A DNA stretch of 64,000 nt, taken from NCBI RefSeq assembly GCF_000426705.1, contig NZ_KE384556.1:242876-306875 (forward strand), in the 5' to 3' direction. The notes beneath the pieces were generated by a model that was not told the origin of the DNA, made no database searches, and saw only the letters and a program-made list of their open reading frames with translations. The translations under genes and the position numbers were made by a program. This document shows positions 1 to 9,467 of the stretch, one piece after another; position 1 is the first letter of the stretch, and every line of letters begins with the position of its first letter. Source of the DNA: Spirochaeta cellobiosiphila DSM 17781. GTDB lineage: Bacteria; Spirochaetota; Spirochaetia; DSM-17781.

Positions 1-195
1 GTTAGATTAGGTGCAGAAGAAAAGGTTTCTGAATACTACATCGACCGTCTTCAAGATTTGATTTTCATGTATTTCCAAGGTGAAATGAATCATCTCATTA
101 GTAATAAGGATATTCGTCCCCAATCGATAGAACAAAAAAAGGAAGAAATCATCCAGAATTGCCTCTTATTGTATGATGCTTTCAAAAGATTATAA
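1..195 (+). CDS. C-terminal fragment of a helical protein, possibly a TetR-type regulator
   Basis: An open frame enters from the left edge and runs 64 codons to a TAA stop. The visible piece is helical and charged, with aromatic-rich stretches (DLIFMYFQGEMN near residue 19 and LLLYDAFKRL at the end). This resembles the ligand-binding tail of small regulators such as the TetR family, but no diagnostic motif is present and the DNA-binding part would lie outside the window. A good intrinsic terminator follows directly, which supports this being a real gene end. The function call is a guess. Confidence 0.5.
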   Translation, partial: VRLGAEEKVSEYYIDRLQDLIFMYFQGEMNHLISNKDIRPQSIEQKKEEIIQNCLLLYDAFKRL

Positions 196-196
196 T

Positions 197-230
197 AATT
201 ACCAATGGTAATAACCATCGGTAATTTTAT
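197..230. terminator. Bidirectional intrinsic terminator
   Basis: A 13-position stem (AATTACC-a-ATGGT against ACCAT-c-GGTAATT, one mismatch) closes on an AATA loop. It is followed on the plus strand by TTTTAT. Read from the minus strand the mismatch becomes a G-T wobble and an AT-rich tail follows, so it can end both the left-edge gene and the converging peptidase gene. Confidence 0.75.
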
Positions 231-1573
231 CATTTTGATAACTCCCACTCTCTATAGAAAGAGCTGGGTATCTCTGTAAAAAAGTCTGTTGAGAGTTTTA
301 AACTGTTTAAACTGATTCTTTCATTTTTACCATGAAGCCTTTCTGAATAGGCATTTAAGGTCAATTCTTCATCAAATAAGCTGAATCCATAGACACAAGT
401 TCCTTTATTTCGCCAATATCTACCATCAGTAACACCTCCTATAAGCATGTCCAGTATTTGATGCTTTGGGAAATGACCACTGGTAACCTGGGTAATAGCT
501 TTCTTTAAAGGAGTATCTTTCTTACTAAGGTTGGGAGGAAAATATTCAAAAACTTCAATATCTATATCATTTAGACAAGGCTCAAGGATTCTTCGTAATT
601 CTGCTAGAGCAGAATCTTTGTTTTCTCCTGGTAAAATCCTTATGTCCAAATCTAATACTCCACGATCAGGCACAATATTAACCTTATCTCCGATGCGTAT
701 AACACCAGGACTAATGCTTAGATGTGAGGCAGAATGAAGGAATTTGGCCCAACCAGGATTATCCTCAAAGACTTGATCCAACCCTAGATCATGATCTTCA
801 AAATTCAATAATCTAGCAGCTATGCTACTAGTCAGACTCTGGGCAACCATGTCTTTAAACAGATCATGGAGCTTAGGAGCAGTGTTCTGATCTGCCAGAA
901 GTTGCAATACTTTGGCAATCTTGTAAGCAGCATTATCACTTTTATAGGGCATGGAACCATGACTGGCTGTCCCTTTCACAGATATACGAGTCCACATGAC
1001 TCCCTTTTCCCCTCTTGCAAGAGTCAAAGCAGGACCATTGTCCGTTGCTAAATGAAAGCCACCAAGCTCACTAATTTGATAATCACATTGAACTTTGTCC
1101 CAATGATGTTTCGTGAGGAAATCAGCACCATATTGTCCACTAGCTTCTTCATCTGCAAGAGCCAGAAATATGAGATCGCCAGGAAAGGAAGTCTTCTGCT
1201 TCAGGGCCTTAACAAAACCTACAGCCATTGCGGCTGTGATATTAAGCATATCAACGGCTCCCCTCCCCCATAAGACATCATCTTGTATTATTCCTTCAAA
1301 GGGAGGAAGATCCCAATCCTCTTCTGTGGCGGGAACAACATCTAAATGACACTGAAACATGAGTGAGGGGGCTTTCTTATCATAACCGGGGACTCTTAAT
1401 AGATAATTGGAACGAGATTCTTCTTTATGAAGGATCTCCCCTTCATAACCATAGGTATTGAAGAAACGTTCTAAGGTATGACAACTTATAATTTCATTGC
1501 CAGATTTCACATCCCCCGTATTTACACATTTATTACGAATCAATTCCTGTAATAAACTAACATCTTCTCTCAT
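230..1573 (-). CDS. M20 family metallopeptidase/deacylase
   Basis: This is a cytoplasmic zinc hydrolase of the M20 family (ArgE/DapE/carboxypeptidase relatives), which hydrolyses amide bonds of peptides or acylated amino acids. The expected metal ligands are visible: the His in QCHLDVVP near residue 76, the Asp in WGRGAVDM near 108, and the Glu pair in LADEEASG near 142. The dimerisation (lid) domain carries GTASHGSMP. There is no signal peptide. I chose the ATG at 1573 because it overlaps the upstream protease stop as ATGA and has GGGAG eight bases before it; an in-frame ATG five codons earlier is possible. The substrate cannot be read from the sequence. Coupling to a secreted protease hints at peptide use. 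Confidence 0.85.
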   Translation of the reverse strand: MREDVSLLQELIRNKCVNTGDVKSGNEIISCHTLERFFNTYGYEGEILHKEESRSNYLLRVPGYDKKAPSLMFQCHLDVVPATEEDWDLPPFEGIIQDDVLWGRGAVDMLNITAAMAVGFVKALKQKTSFPGDLIFLALADEEASGQYGADFLTKHHWDKVQCDYQISELGGFHLATDNGPALTLARGEKGVMWTRISVKGTASHGSMPYKSDNAAYKIAKVLQLLADQNTAPKLHDLFKDMVAQSLTSSIAARLLNFEDHDLGLDQVFEDNPGWAKFLHSASHLSISPGVIRIGDKVNIVPDRGVLDLDIRILPGENKDSALAELRRILEPCLNDIDIEVFEYFPPNLSKKDTPLKKAITQVTSGHFPKHQILDMLIGGVTDGRYWRNKGTCVYGFSLFDEELTLNAYSERLHGKNERISLNSLKLSTDFFTEIPSSFYREWELSK

Positions 1574-3027
1574 TGAAAATTCTCCCATAATCTACGCCAT
1601 TCTTGAGGAATTAGATTCACTGGATGAATATAAGCCAAGCGACCAGAATGCTCAGAGACAACTGTTGTAGGTAATCCAATTAATCGAAACTGATCATCAG
1701 TAGCAGCTCCTCCTGAGTTACCAGAGCTTATCTCTCCATCAGTTTTAATGATTTGACCATAGTTAGTTTGTTCAAAGCCACTTACAAAACCTTGGGTATA
1801 AGTCAAAGAAACCCGGCTTCCTTGACCGCCAATACTGGGATAACCGAACAAATGTAATGTATTACCAAGCTCTAATTGGGAAGAATCTCCTATAGTAAAG
1901 TACGGGAACCGGTAATCACTAGGAAGAAGTTGTCCATAAAAATCACTTGTAATTCTTAATAGGGCAATATCCTTTTCTTCATCCCCATCAACAAAAACAG
2001 CTTGAAACTGTTCTACAGGTGGTAATGATAAATTCTGATTCAAACTGATATAAAATGTTTTATACGGTTCACCCCAAGGGGCTTTAATAACATGATAATT
2101 GGTAAGAATAAATCCCATAGGGCTGACCAGACAACCAGAACCACGACTATTATTGCTTGATATCTCTACGGTAGCTTCAGCGGCTCTATTGATATTAGTA
2201 ACAGCACCCGTATCTAATACTGGCAAGTCTTCTGTTATGAATGAATAATCATTAGCTATTCTCAAAGCAAAAGGGAAATCCATGTTCAAGTTAAGCGGAT
2301 CATAGACTGTAAGATAGTAAGACCCGGGAGTAAGAAAATCTTGATCCTTTATTTCTAAAAACTCATGGGCAAGTAAACTCTTCTGGGAATAAGCGGCATC
2401 CTTAGCATCAATAGCAGGATAATCTTTTTGAAAAAAGAAATCCAAATCAGCTACAGATCGCAATAGATCTATTCTTAGATAGGATTGTACCGAATCTAAT
2501 TCAAGTTTATATACTTGGAAGTGTCCATTCTCCCGTAAGATAGAACTATTATAAACTTTGTTTAATTCTACTTCGCTATAATTATATTGGGAGTAGGATC
2601 TTAGGTTTAAAGTATAGGGAACTTGATCCCATAATTCACCATTTTTTTGGGGATATCCTGTATTATTTTGAGCTACATCTAAATAGTAATATCCTGTCTG
2701 CAATGGCGTATCACTTGTTCGACTCAGAAATATGGATTCATTGTATTCAATGCCAGCACTTCTCGCATCTGCATCATCGTAGTTCATCATATCTTCACCA
2801 TATCTTAGGTAAAGGTCTAAATCAGCGACAGAATTGTTTAATTTTATTTGCAAGGCAAAGGTGGAATCAGTTACCTCAAATATATAGGTCACATAATCAT
2901 TACCTTCTCCACCAATGCCTATTAATCCATCGGTTGTGGAATTGATATCGATCTCATCATAAGCATATAGACTAAATGTTAAATATAAGAAGCCAAGTAT
3001 AAGGACTAGGAATTTTCTAAAACACAT
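1570..3027 (-). CDS. Secreted trypsin-like serine protease with PPC-type domains
   Basis: The protein starts with a signal peptide (hydrophobic residues about 5-21, then AYD). Residues about 25-145 and 155-270 form two related beta domains with the sequence pattern of bacterial pre-peptidase C-terminal (PPC) domains, each containing a SVADLD motif. The trypsin/DegP-like domain follows from about 285. The triad is visible as H312 (TNYHVIK), D353 (EKDIALLRI) and S438 (SSGNSGGA). It is predicted to act in the periplasm or outside the cell. No PDZ domain is present, unlike DegP/HtrA, and the beta domains precede the protease rather than follow it. The stop overlaps the peptidase start (ATGA), so the two are translationally coupled. 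Confidence 0.85.
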   Translation of the reverse strand: MCFRKFLVLILGFLYLTFSLYAYDEIDINSTTDGLIGIGGEGNDYVTYIFEVTDSTFALQIKLNNSVADLDLYLRYGEDMMNYDDADARSAGIEYNESIFLSRTSDTPLQTGYYYLDVAQNNTGYPQKNGELWDQVPYTLNLRSYSQYNYSEVELNKVYNSSILRENGHFQVYKLELDSVQSYLRIDLLRSVADLDFFFQKDYPAIDAKDAAYSQKSLLAHEFLEIKDQDFLTPGSYYLTVYDPLNLNMDFPFALRIANDYSFITEDLPVLDTGAVTNINRAAEATVEISSNNSRGSGCLVSPMGFILTNYHVIKAPWGEPYKTFYISLNQNLSLPPVEQFQAVFVDGDEEKDIALLRITSDFYGQLLPSDYRFPYFTIGDSSQLELGNTLHLFGYPSIGGQGSRVSLTYTQGFVSGFEQTNYGQIIKTDGEISSGNSGGAATDDQFRLIGLPTTVVSEHSGRLAYIHPVNLIPQEWRRLWENFQ

Positions 3028-3179
3028 TGAACTGAGTCTAACACATCATATAAATAAGATCCAATCTGTTCCACATAAGAGATTCAGCATTTATTATTGG
3101 ATAAAATAAAGTTTAACAACCAAGTTTTCTAATATATTGTAAAATATCTAATAGCAAATGATCAATTCAAGTGTTAGTC

Positions 3180-3208
3180 TTGACCTGATGGCTAAACAAG
3201 TGGATGAT
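3180..3208 (+). promoter_or_regulatory. Possible sigma-70 promoter for gpsA
   Basis: TTGACC (3180-3185) is followed after 17 bases by GATGAT (3203-3208). The -35 is good and the -10 weak. It lies about 33 bases before the gpsA start, in the divergent 213-base gap between gpsA and the protease gene. The rest of that gap is AT-rich with nothing else I can name. Confidence 0.35.
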
Positions 3209-3240
3209 TTAGCACATATTTTTTAGAAAAAGGAACCACA

Positions 3241-4293
3241 ATGGTTGATAAAAATACTGTTGGAATAATTGGAGCGGGAGCTTGGGGAACAGCAGTGGGA
3301 AAAGCTATAGCCCAAAAGGGAATATCTGTTCAATTATGGAGCTTCGAACAAGATGTGGCAGATTCCATAAATAATGAACATGAGAATAAAAGATATCTTC
3401 CAGGTACAAAACTTCCAGATACACTAACAGCCACTTCGGACCTTATCGAAGCAGCATCAAGAAAAGACTATATTATCTTGGCAACACCTTCTTTATTCCT
3501 TTTAGGAATAGCTAAACAAATTATTACAGTACCTAATATTATGGAAGGAAAGAGTACTATTGGTATTATCACAAAAGGTTTTCTTCCAGGAGAAGACAAA
3601 CCAAAGCCAATTGTGGAAGTATTAGAAAACTATCTCCCTGGATTTTATAAAGGCAACCTTGTCTATATTTCTGGCCCTAGCCATGCAGAAGAAGTAGCTC
3701 AGGGTATGTTAACAGGTCTAATATCAGCCAGTATTAATCCTAAGAATTCAATAAGATTTCGGGAATTGCTCAATTCTGATTCCCTCAAAGTGTATAGTAG
3801 TTTAGATGTGGTAGGAGTTCAGACATCAGCGGCCTTGAAAAATGTTATCGCCATCGCCTTTGGAGCCATCGATGCCCTTAAGGAAGATTCCAAAATATTT
3901 GGAGATAATGCTGAAAGCTTGGTATTGGCAGCTGGATTAAATGAATTAATGCTATTGGGGAAGGCTATGGGAGCCACTCACCCAGAAACTTTTACTTCCA
4001 TAGCTGGAGTGGGAGATTTGGATGTTACCTGTCGATCCGTCCATGGTCGTAACAGACGCTTTGGTAGAGATATAGTCCTAAAAGGAATCATTGATCCCTA
4101 CGATAACATTGATGAGATACTGGATAACATTACAAAGTTACCCTATCTACCAGAAGGGGTTGCCGCCTGCAAGATGGCTTATCAACTGATGTTAGCATTT
4201 AACCTCAAATTAAATATTATAAACTTTGTCTATAAAGTGCTTAATAAAGAATACACGCCAAAAGATGCTTTAGAATCTATTTTGTTTAAATAG
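3241..4293 (+). CDS. gpsA: NAD(P)-dependent glycerol-3-phosphate dehydrogenase
   Basis: GpsA interconverts dihydroxyacetone phosphate and sn-glycerol-3-phosphate, supplying the backbone for phospholipids in the cytoplasm. The N-terminal Rossmann motif is GAGAWGTAVGKAIA at residues 11-24. The substrate-binding and catalytic region includes the conserved block around ALKNVIAIAFGAIDAL (near 199) and the family signature GVGDLDVTCRS...GRNRRFG (near 258-278). At 350 residues it is slightly longer than typical enzymes of about 330. AAAGGA lies a few bases before the ATG. It stands alone between a protease operon transcribed away from it and a terminator-like hairpin downstream. Confidence 0.93.
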   Translation: MVDKNTVGIIGAGAWGTAVGKAIAQKGISVQLWSFEQDVADSINNEHENKRYLPGTKLPDTLTATSDLIEAASRKDYIILATPSLFLLGIAKQIITVPNIMEGKSTIGIITKGFLPGEDKPKPIVEVLENYLPGFYKGNLVYISGPSHAEEVAQGMLTGLISASINPKNSIRFRELLNSDSLKVYSSLDVVGVQTSAALKNVIAIAFGAIDALKEDSKIFGDNAESLVLAAGLNELMLLGKAMGATHPETFTSIAGVGDLDVTCRSVHGRNRRFGRDIVLKGIIDPYDNIDEILDNITKLPYLPEGVAACKMAYQLMLAFNLKLNIINFVYKVLNKEYTPKDALESILFK

Positions 4294-4300
4294 GAATACT

Positions 4301-4327
4301 CCCTCACTGAACATCACTTAGTGAGGG
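4301..4327 (+). terminator. Terminator-like hairpin after gpsA
   Basis: CCCTCACT pairs with AGTGAGGG across an 11-base loop, eight bases after the gpsA stop. The following bases (CTATTTAC) are only moderately T-rich, so termination may be partial or factor-assisted. The 170 bases between here and the tRNA promoter hold no gene I can support. Confidence 0.55.
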
Positions 4328-4499
4328 CTATTTACAATGTGGGATTAAAATACAAATCTTTACTTCAACTGATATTTATACCAAATGAGACATCTTCATT
4401 ATTTTAGTCGAATGATTCATAAAGACCTAACTTTTGTAGGATGGGTATTTCTATCAACCTATTAATAATGAACATTGTTAAAGTATTACTCAGAAAGGC

Positions 4500-4528
4500 T
4501 TGTCAAAGAAAACTCTTTTTGTTATATT
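4500..4528 (+). promoter_or_regulatory. Sigma-70 promoter of tRNA-Cys
   Basis: TTGTCA (4500-4505) and TATATT (4523-4528) are separated by exactly 17 bases. The -10 ends 17 bases before the first tRNA base, giving a short 5' leader as expected for a stand-alone tRNA gene. Confidence 0.7.
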
Positions 4529-4545
4529 ACACCTCGCAGTCAAAT

Positions 4546-4617
4546 GGCGCCGTACCCAAGTGGTAAGGGAGAGGTCTGCAAAACCTTCATTCACCGGTTC
4601 GAATCCGGTCGGCGCCT
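4546..4617 (+). tRNA. tRNA-Cys (anticodon GCA)
   Basis: The sequence folds into a full cloverleaf of 72 nt. The acceptor stem is GGCGCCG against CGGCGCC with discriminator T. The anticodon stem is GAGGT/ACCTT with one G-T pair, around the loop CTGCAAA, which gives anticodon GCA. The T arm is ACCGG-TTCGAAT-CCGGT. The discriminator U and GCA anticodon are standard for cysteine. The 3' CCA is not encoded (TAT follows the discriminator), so it must be added by nucleotidyltransferase. It is a single-gene transcript with its own promoter and terminator. Confidence 0.95.
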
Positions 4618-4622
4618 TATAC

Positions 4623-4648
4623 AGCCTCCTAATAGGGAGGCTTTTTTT
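4623..4648 (+). terminator. Intrinsic terminator of tRNA-Cys
   Basis: AGCCTCC pairs with GGAGGCT around a six-base loop and runs directly into seven T residues. It begins five bases after the mature tRNA end. Confidence 0.9.
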
Positions 4649-4666
4649 ATCCCATATAAAACTTAC

Positions 4667-5509
4667 TTATCCTTTAACTCCCCCTGCTGTCATACCAGTC
4701 ATAAAATTCTTTTGAAAAAAGATAAAGACAATAATTATAGGAATGGTAGCAAGGGCAGCACCAGAGATAAGAACATCATAATTGTTCCCATAGGGAGTTA
4801 ATAAGGTATTCAACCCGATTGGAAGGGTAAACTTTTGAGATGACCTTAAGACAATCAAAGGCCACAGAAATTGGTTCCAACTATTTAATGCAATCAAAAT
4901 ACTCATAGCCCCGTATGCTGGAGCCATAATAGGAGCCATAATACGGACAAATATCATATAATCATTTAAACCATCAATTCGTGCGGCATCAATGTAATCT
5001 TTTGGCATACCGAGGACATACTGCCTAAAGAAAAATATTCCTAAAGGAAATACAGCAAAAGGAAGAATGACTCCTACATAGGTATCAATTATTTTTAAAT
5101 TGATAGATAACTTGTATAAAGGTAGAATTAATATTTGAATAGGAATCATCATAACAAAAATGACCAAAACCATGATAACATTCCTTCCTTTAAAACGATA
5201 AACACCAAGTCCATATCCAACCATGGAAGATAGAAAAATACTGATCACAACTTGTAAAGCGGTGATGACAATGCTATTCAAGAACCAACTTCTATAGTTC
5301 TCACCAAGGGGACCAAATAAAGCTAAAATATAATCTAAACTTAGCTGGGTTGGAATTAAGGTTTTCAAGGATATTCCAAATCTCATCAGATCCTGACCAG
5401 GTCTCAAAGAAGCAAAAATTAAGGCAATGAGTGGAAAGACAAATACCATGGAAACGAATGTCACAACAAAAACCCTGAGATATTTTAGAAGAGTATTTTT
5501 AACTGTCAT
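4667..5509 (-). CDS. Sugar ABC transporter permease, MalG-like (CUT1)
   Basis: This is an inner-membrane subunit of a CUT1 carbohydrate importer, with about six transmembrane helices. The cytoplasmic EAA loop that contacts the ATPase is recognisable as DAARIDGLNDYMIFVRIMAP near residues 176-195. The length (280) is normal for MalG-type subunits. Its ATG overlaps the stop of the preceding permease by one base (TAATG). It is the last gene of the arabinosidase transporter operon. No ATPase gene is in the operon, so a shared MsiK/MsmX-type ATPase elsewhere is inferred, as is common for CUT1 systems. Confidence 0.9.
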   Translation of the reverse strand: MTVKNTLLKYLRVFVVTFVSMVFVFPLIALIFASLRPGQDLMRFGISLKTLIPTQLSLDYILALFGPLGENYRSWFLNSIVITALQVVISIFLSSMVGYGLGVYRFKGRNVIMVLVIFVMMIPIQILILPLYKLSINLKIIDTYVGVILPFAVFPLGIFFFRQYVLGMPKDYIDAARIDGLNDYMIFVRIMAPIMAPAYGAMSILIALNSWNQFLWPLIVLRSSQKFTLPIGLNTLLTPYGNNYDVLISGAALATIPIIIVFIFFQKNFMTGMTAGGVKG

Positions 5510-6396
5510 TACTGTTCTTCCTTAAAAAAACCAAATAAATTAAGCTGTACTATACTAATAATGAAAACTATAGTAATAAGAACAACTCCAATAGCAGAAC
5601 CAACCCCCAAATTAGCTTGTTGAAAGCCCCGCTGATATAAATAGCCAACCATGGTAAGACCAACATTATTAGGAGACTCATTTCCGGCCCACAGAATATA
5701 ACTTTCTTCAAACATAGAAAAACCGCCAAAGATACTAATAGTTATTACAAAGATTATTGTTGGTTTAATTAGTGGGAGGGTAATTTTCCAGAATTGTGTA
5801 TTCCAATCAGCACCATCAATCGTGGCTGCTTCATATAACTCATGGGGAATACTATTTATGCCAGCCAAAAAGTAAACTATATTGACTCCTGTCCACTTCC
5901 AAGTCGCCAGGACAACAAGTAAGATCATGGCATAAGGTTGTCCCGCTAATAGCCAGTTTTTGCTCTCTCCTCCCAGTAATCGAAATAAACTATTAACAAG
6001 GGCTTGATCATTTGAAGCAAACAACAACCGAATCAAAGTACCAGCAACGACAACAGAAACAAGAGAAGGAACAAAGAGTAAGGCTCGATAAACAGTATTG
6101 CCTACAGTGGCTTTATGCAGAGCTACCGCCAGAATAATGGGCAAAGGTACTAAAATGGCAATCGTCCAAAAGGTGTACCAAAAGCTATTACTTAATGCAG
6201 TATAAAAACGTTCAGTTACCAATTCATTGTAGTTACTGAACCCAACAAAACTTACCTCACCGGGATAAATTTCTTGAAAACTCATTATCACACTAGAAAT
6301 AAGTGGATAAAGAAAAAAAAGAAGAAAAGTAATAATGAAAGGAGAGACAAAAACATAGGGAACTATTTTTTGTTGAAATGTTTTAGCATTATTCAT
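5509..6396 (-). CDS. Sugar ABC transporter permease, MalF-like (CUT1)
   Basis: This is the partner inner-membrane permease of the CUT1 importer, with six predicted helices. The EAA motif is YEAATIDGADWNTQFWKITLP, about 90 residues from the C-terminus. The ATG at 6396 has GAGG six bases upstream and is preferred over an in-frame TTG twelve bases earlier. It follows the binding-protein gene, separated by a stable hairpin, and is translationally coupled to the MalG-like gene. Context with GH51 suggests arabinose-containing oligosaccharides as substrate. Confidence 0.9.
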   Translation of the reverse strand: MNNAKTFQQKIVPYVFVSPFIITFLLFFLYPLISSVIMSFQEIYPGEVSFVGFSNYNELVTERFYTALSNSFWYTFWTIAILVPLPIILAVALHKATVGNTVYRALLFVPSLVSVVVAGTLIRLLFASNDQALVNSLFRLLGGESKNWLLAGQPYAMILLVVLATWKWTGVNIVYFLAGINSIPHELYEAATIDGADWNTQFWKITLPLIKPTIIFVITISIFGGFSMFEESYILWAGNESPNNVGLTMVGYLYQRGFQQANLGVGSAIGVVLITIVFIISIVQLNLFGFFKEEQ

Positions 6397-6417
6397 TGAA
6401 GACCTCAATTGAAAGCA

Positions 6418-6448
6418 GTCGGATGAAATAGTAAATAAATCATCCGAC
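6418..6448 (-). terminator. Intercistronic hairpin between binding protein and permease genes
   Basis: GTCGGATGA pairs perfectly over 9 bp with TCATCCGAC across a 13-base AT-rich loop. There is no T-run after it on the minus strand. It therefore probably attenuates or protects the binding-protein mRNA 3' end rather than stopping transcription fully, giving more binding protein than permease. Confidence 0.65.
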
Positions 6449-6473
6449 CGGTATTTATTTGACTTATCAAAAA

Positions 6474-7769
6474 CTAACGAAGTTCCTTTGCCACATCACT
6501 TAAAGCTTCTTTAGGAGTTTTGCTTTGCTCTTCTAATACTTGAAATAAGGCATTCCTAACAAGAGTGATACCTTCAGGTAAATCTTCCACAACATTAATA
6601 GGATAAACCTCATCCTTAATATCAACTAGCATTTCAAAAATATTATCATTAAGGAAATACGCTGTGAATTTATTAGGCTCATTCATTTCAGGCTTTTCCC
6701 AAACATCCCATCTTGGAGGATCAAATCCAAGATCTTTCCACATGGCAATATTGCCTTCTTGAGATAGTTTGGCAAAGGCAAGAAATTGCTTGGCCACATC
6801 AGGATATTTACTTTGTGCTGTCACATTGGTAGAAGTACCTCCCATCCCGGCTGAACGATTTCCATCTTTTGTCCAACGAGGCAAGGGAGCTATGATAATC
6901 TTTTGATTCAGATCAGGCATATAATCTGTGAATCGTCCCATATACCACATAGGCATCATAACAGAAGCAGCCCCTGCATCATTCATAAAACCATAATATT
7001 CTTCAGAATGGTGAAATCCACCGGGAGCAGGTACGGCAACACCAGAATTTATCATATCTAACATGAATTGAAGAGTTTTTACATTTGTTGGATTATCGAG
7101 AGAAGGGGTGCCATCTGCATTAAACAAGTCAGATCCTTGTTGACTGATCATCTGCCAGAAAGACCACTGTTCTGTAACTTCAAAGGTGGTCATGGGCTTA
7201 CCAGTAGCGGACAAGACCTTTCTTCCTGCGGCAAAATAGTCATCCCAAGTAACGATATCAGAGACTTTAACTCCTGCAGCATCTAATAATTCTTTATTGT
7301 AATACATGACACTGGCACCTACATGAAAAGGTAATCCATAGTACATGCCATCCTTGGCGTAATTATCATAACGAGCAATGACTAACTTGTCTTTTACAGG
7401 ATCAATCATATCATTAAAAGGAAGAAGTTGAACCTTCCCTTTCAGATAATTAGGAAATCGGGAGATTTCAATATCAACCATATCTGGAGCCCCTACTCCT
7501 GATTGAAGAGCGACTAACAGCTTGTCATGCATCTCTCCATAAGGAAGTACTTGACCATCAATTTTTATCATTGGTTTATGGCCTTCGGCATTCCATCTAT
7601 CAACCATCTTTGAAAAATACTGATAATGAATTTCTTGAAAAGTCCAAAAGCTTAAAGTCACTTCATCTGGACTCATTCCACTGTTATTTTCCTGATCACC
7701 ATTAGCAAATGCCATAGTACTTACAAGTAAGAAAATTAAAAACAGCATAAAAGAAGTGTGATTTCTCAT
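6474..7769 (-). CDS. Extracellular sugar-binding protein of a CUT1 ABC importer
   Basis: This periplasmic solute-binding protein (SBP family 1) captures oligosaccharide and delivers it to the two downstream permeases. A signal peptide covers residues 1-22, with a likely cut after TMAFA, leaving NGDQEN. There is no lipobox Cys, so it is not a lipoprotein. Family-1 features include the aromatic and G/P-rich segment around FHVGASVMYYNKELLDAAGV (near 145-165). The length of 431 is normal. AGGAGG lies just before the ATG, and a separate promoter is visible upstream. The neighbouring GH51 enzyme suggests an arabino-oligosaccharide ligand, which is inference. Confidence 0.9.
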   Translation of the reverse strand: MRNHTSFMLFLIFLLVSTMAFANGDQENNSGMSPDEVTLSFWTFQEIHYQYFSKMVDRWNAEGHKPMIKIDGQVLPYGEMHDKLLVALQSGVGAPDMVDIEISRFPNYLKGKVQLLPFNDMIDPVKDKLVIARYDNYAKDGMYYGLPFHVGASVMYYNKELLDAAGVKVSDIVTWDDYFAAGRKVLSATGKPMTTFEVTEQWSFWQMISQQGSDLFNADGTPSLDNPTNVKTLQFMLDMINSGVAVPAPGGFHHSEEYYGFMNDAGAASVMMPMWYMGRFTDYMPDLNQKIIIAPLPRWTKDGNRSAGMGGTSTNVTAQSKYPDVAKQFLAFAKLSQEGNIAMWKDLGFDPPRWDVWEKPEMNEPNKFTAYFLNDNIFEMLVDIKDEVYPINVVEDLPEGITLVRNALFQVLEEQSKTPKEALSDVAKELR

Positions 7770-7809
7770 TTTTTCCTCCTAAATTTGCGCCGTATATGAA
7801 TACAGTGTA

Positions 7810-7838
7810 AGCTTAGATCCACTTATTTATGCTGTCAA
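7810..7838 (-). promoter_or_regulatory. Promoter for the arabinoside transporter genes
   Basis: On the minus strand TTGACA (7833-7838) is followed by a 17-base spacer and TAAGCT (7810-7815), about 40 bases before the binding-protein start. It lies in the 121-base gap after abfA, so the transporter can be expressed apart from the enzyme. Confidence 0.6.
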
Positions 7839-7890
7839 CAAATTCATTGTTTCTGTACAATTATATTATTTATATTCTCACAATAACTGT

Positions 7891-9378
<1,488 letters not shown>

Positions 9379-9400
9379 CTATTCCCCCTTTATGGGGTAG

Positions 9401-9430
9401 ATCTTACTGTGACCATCTTTAACCTGTCAA
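9401..9430 (-). promoter_or_regulatory. Promoter of abfA
   Basis: On the minus strand TTGACA (9425-9430) and TAAGAT (9401-9406) are separated by 18 bases, in the 89-base gap between the regulator gene and abfA. Transcription would start around 9394, giving a very short leader. Confidence 0.6.
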
Positions 9431-9467
9431 ACAATATTATTGTTTATATTCAATATTAATGTATTAC

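Noticed and set aside
4475-4801. Plus-strand reading frames across the tRNA-Cys gene and into the permease.
   Set aside because: They run through the tRNA, its terminator and the antisense of a clear permease, so they are chance frames.
9384-9397. CCCC-GGGG hairpin over the abfA ribosome site, with a similar one at 33308-33324 before the ankyrin-GH43 gene, read as an RNA switch.
   Set aside because: Each stem has only four pairs, and the abfA promoter at 9401-9430 would start transcription at or inside the first hairpin. The similarity is probably just due to G-rich ribosome sites.
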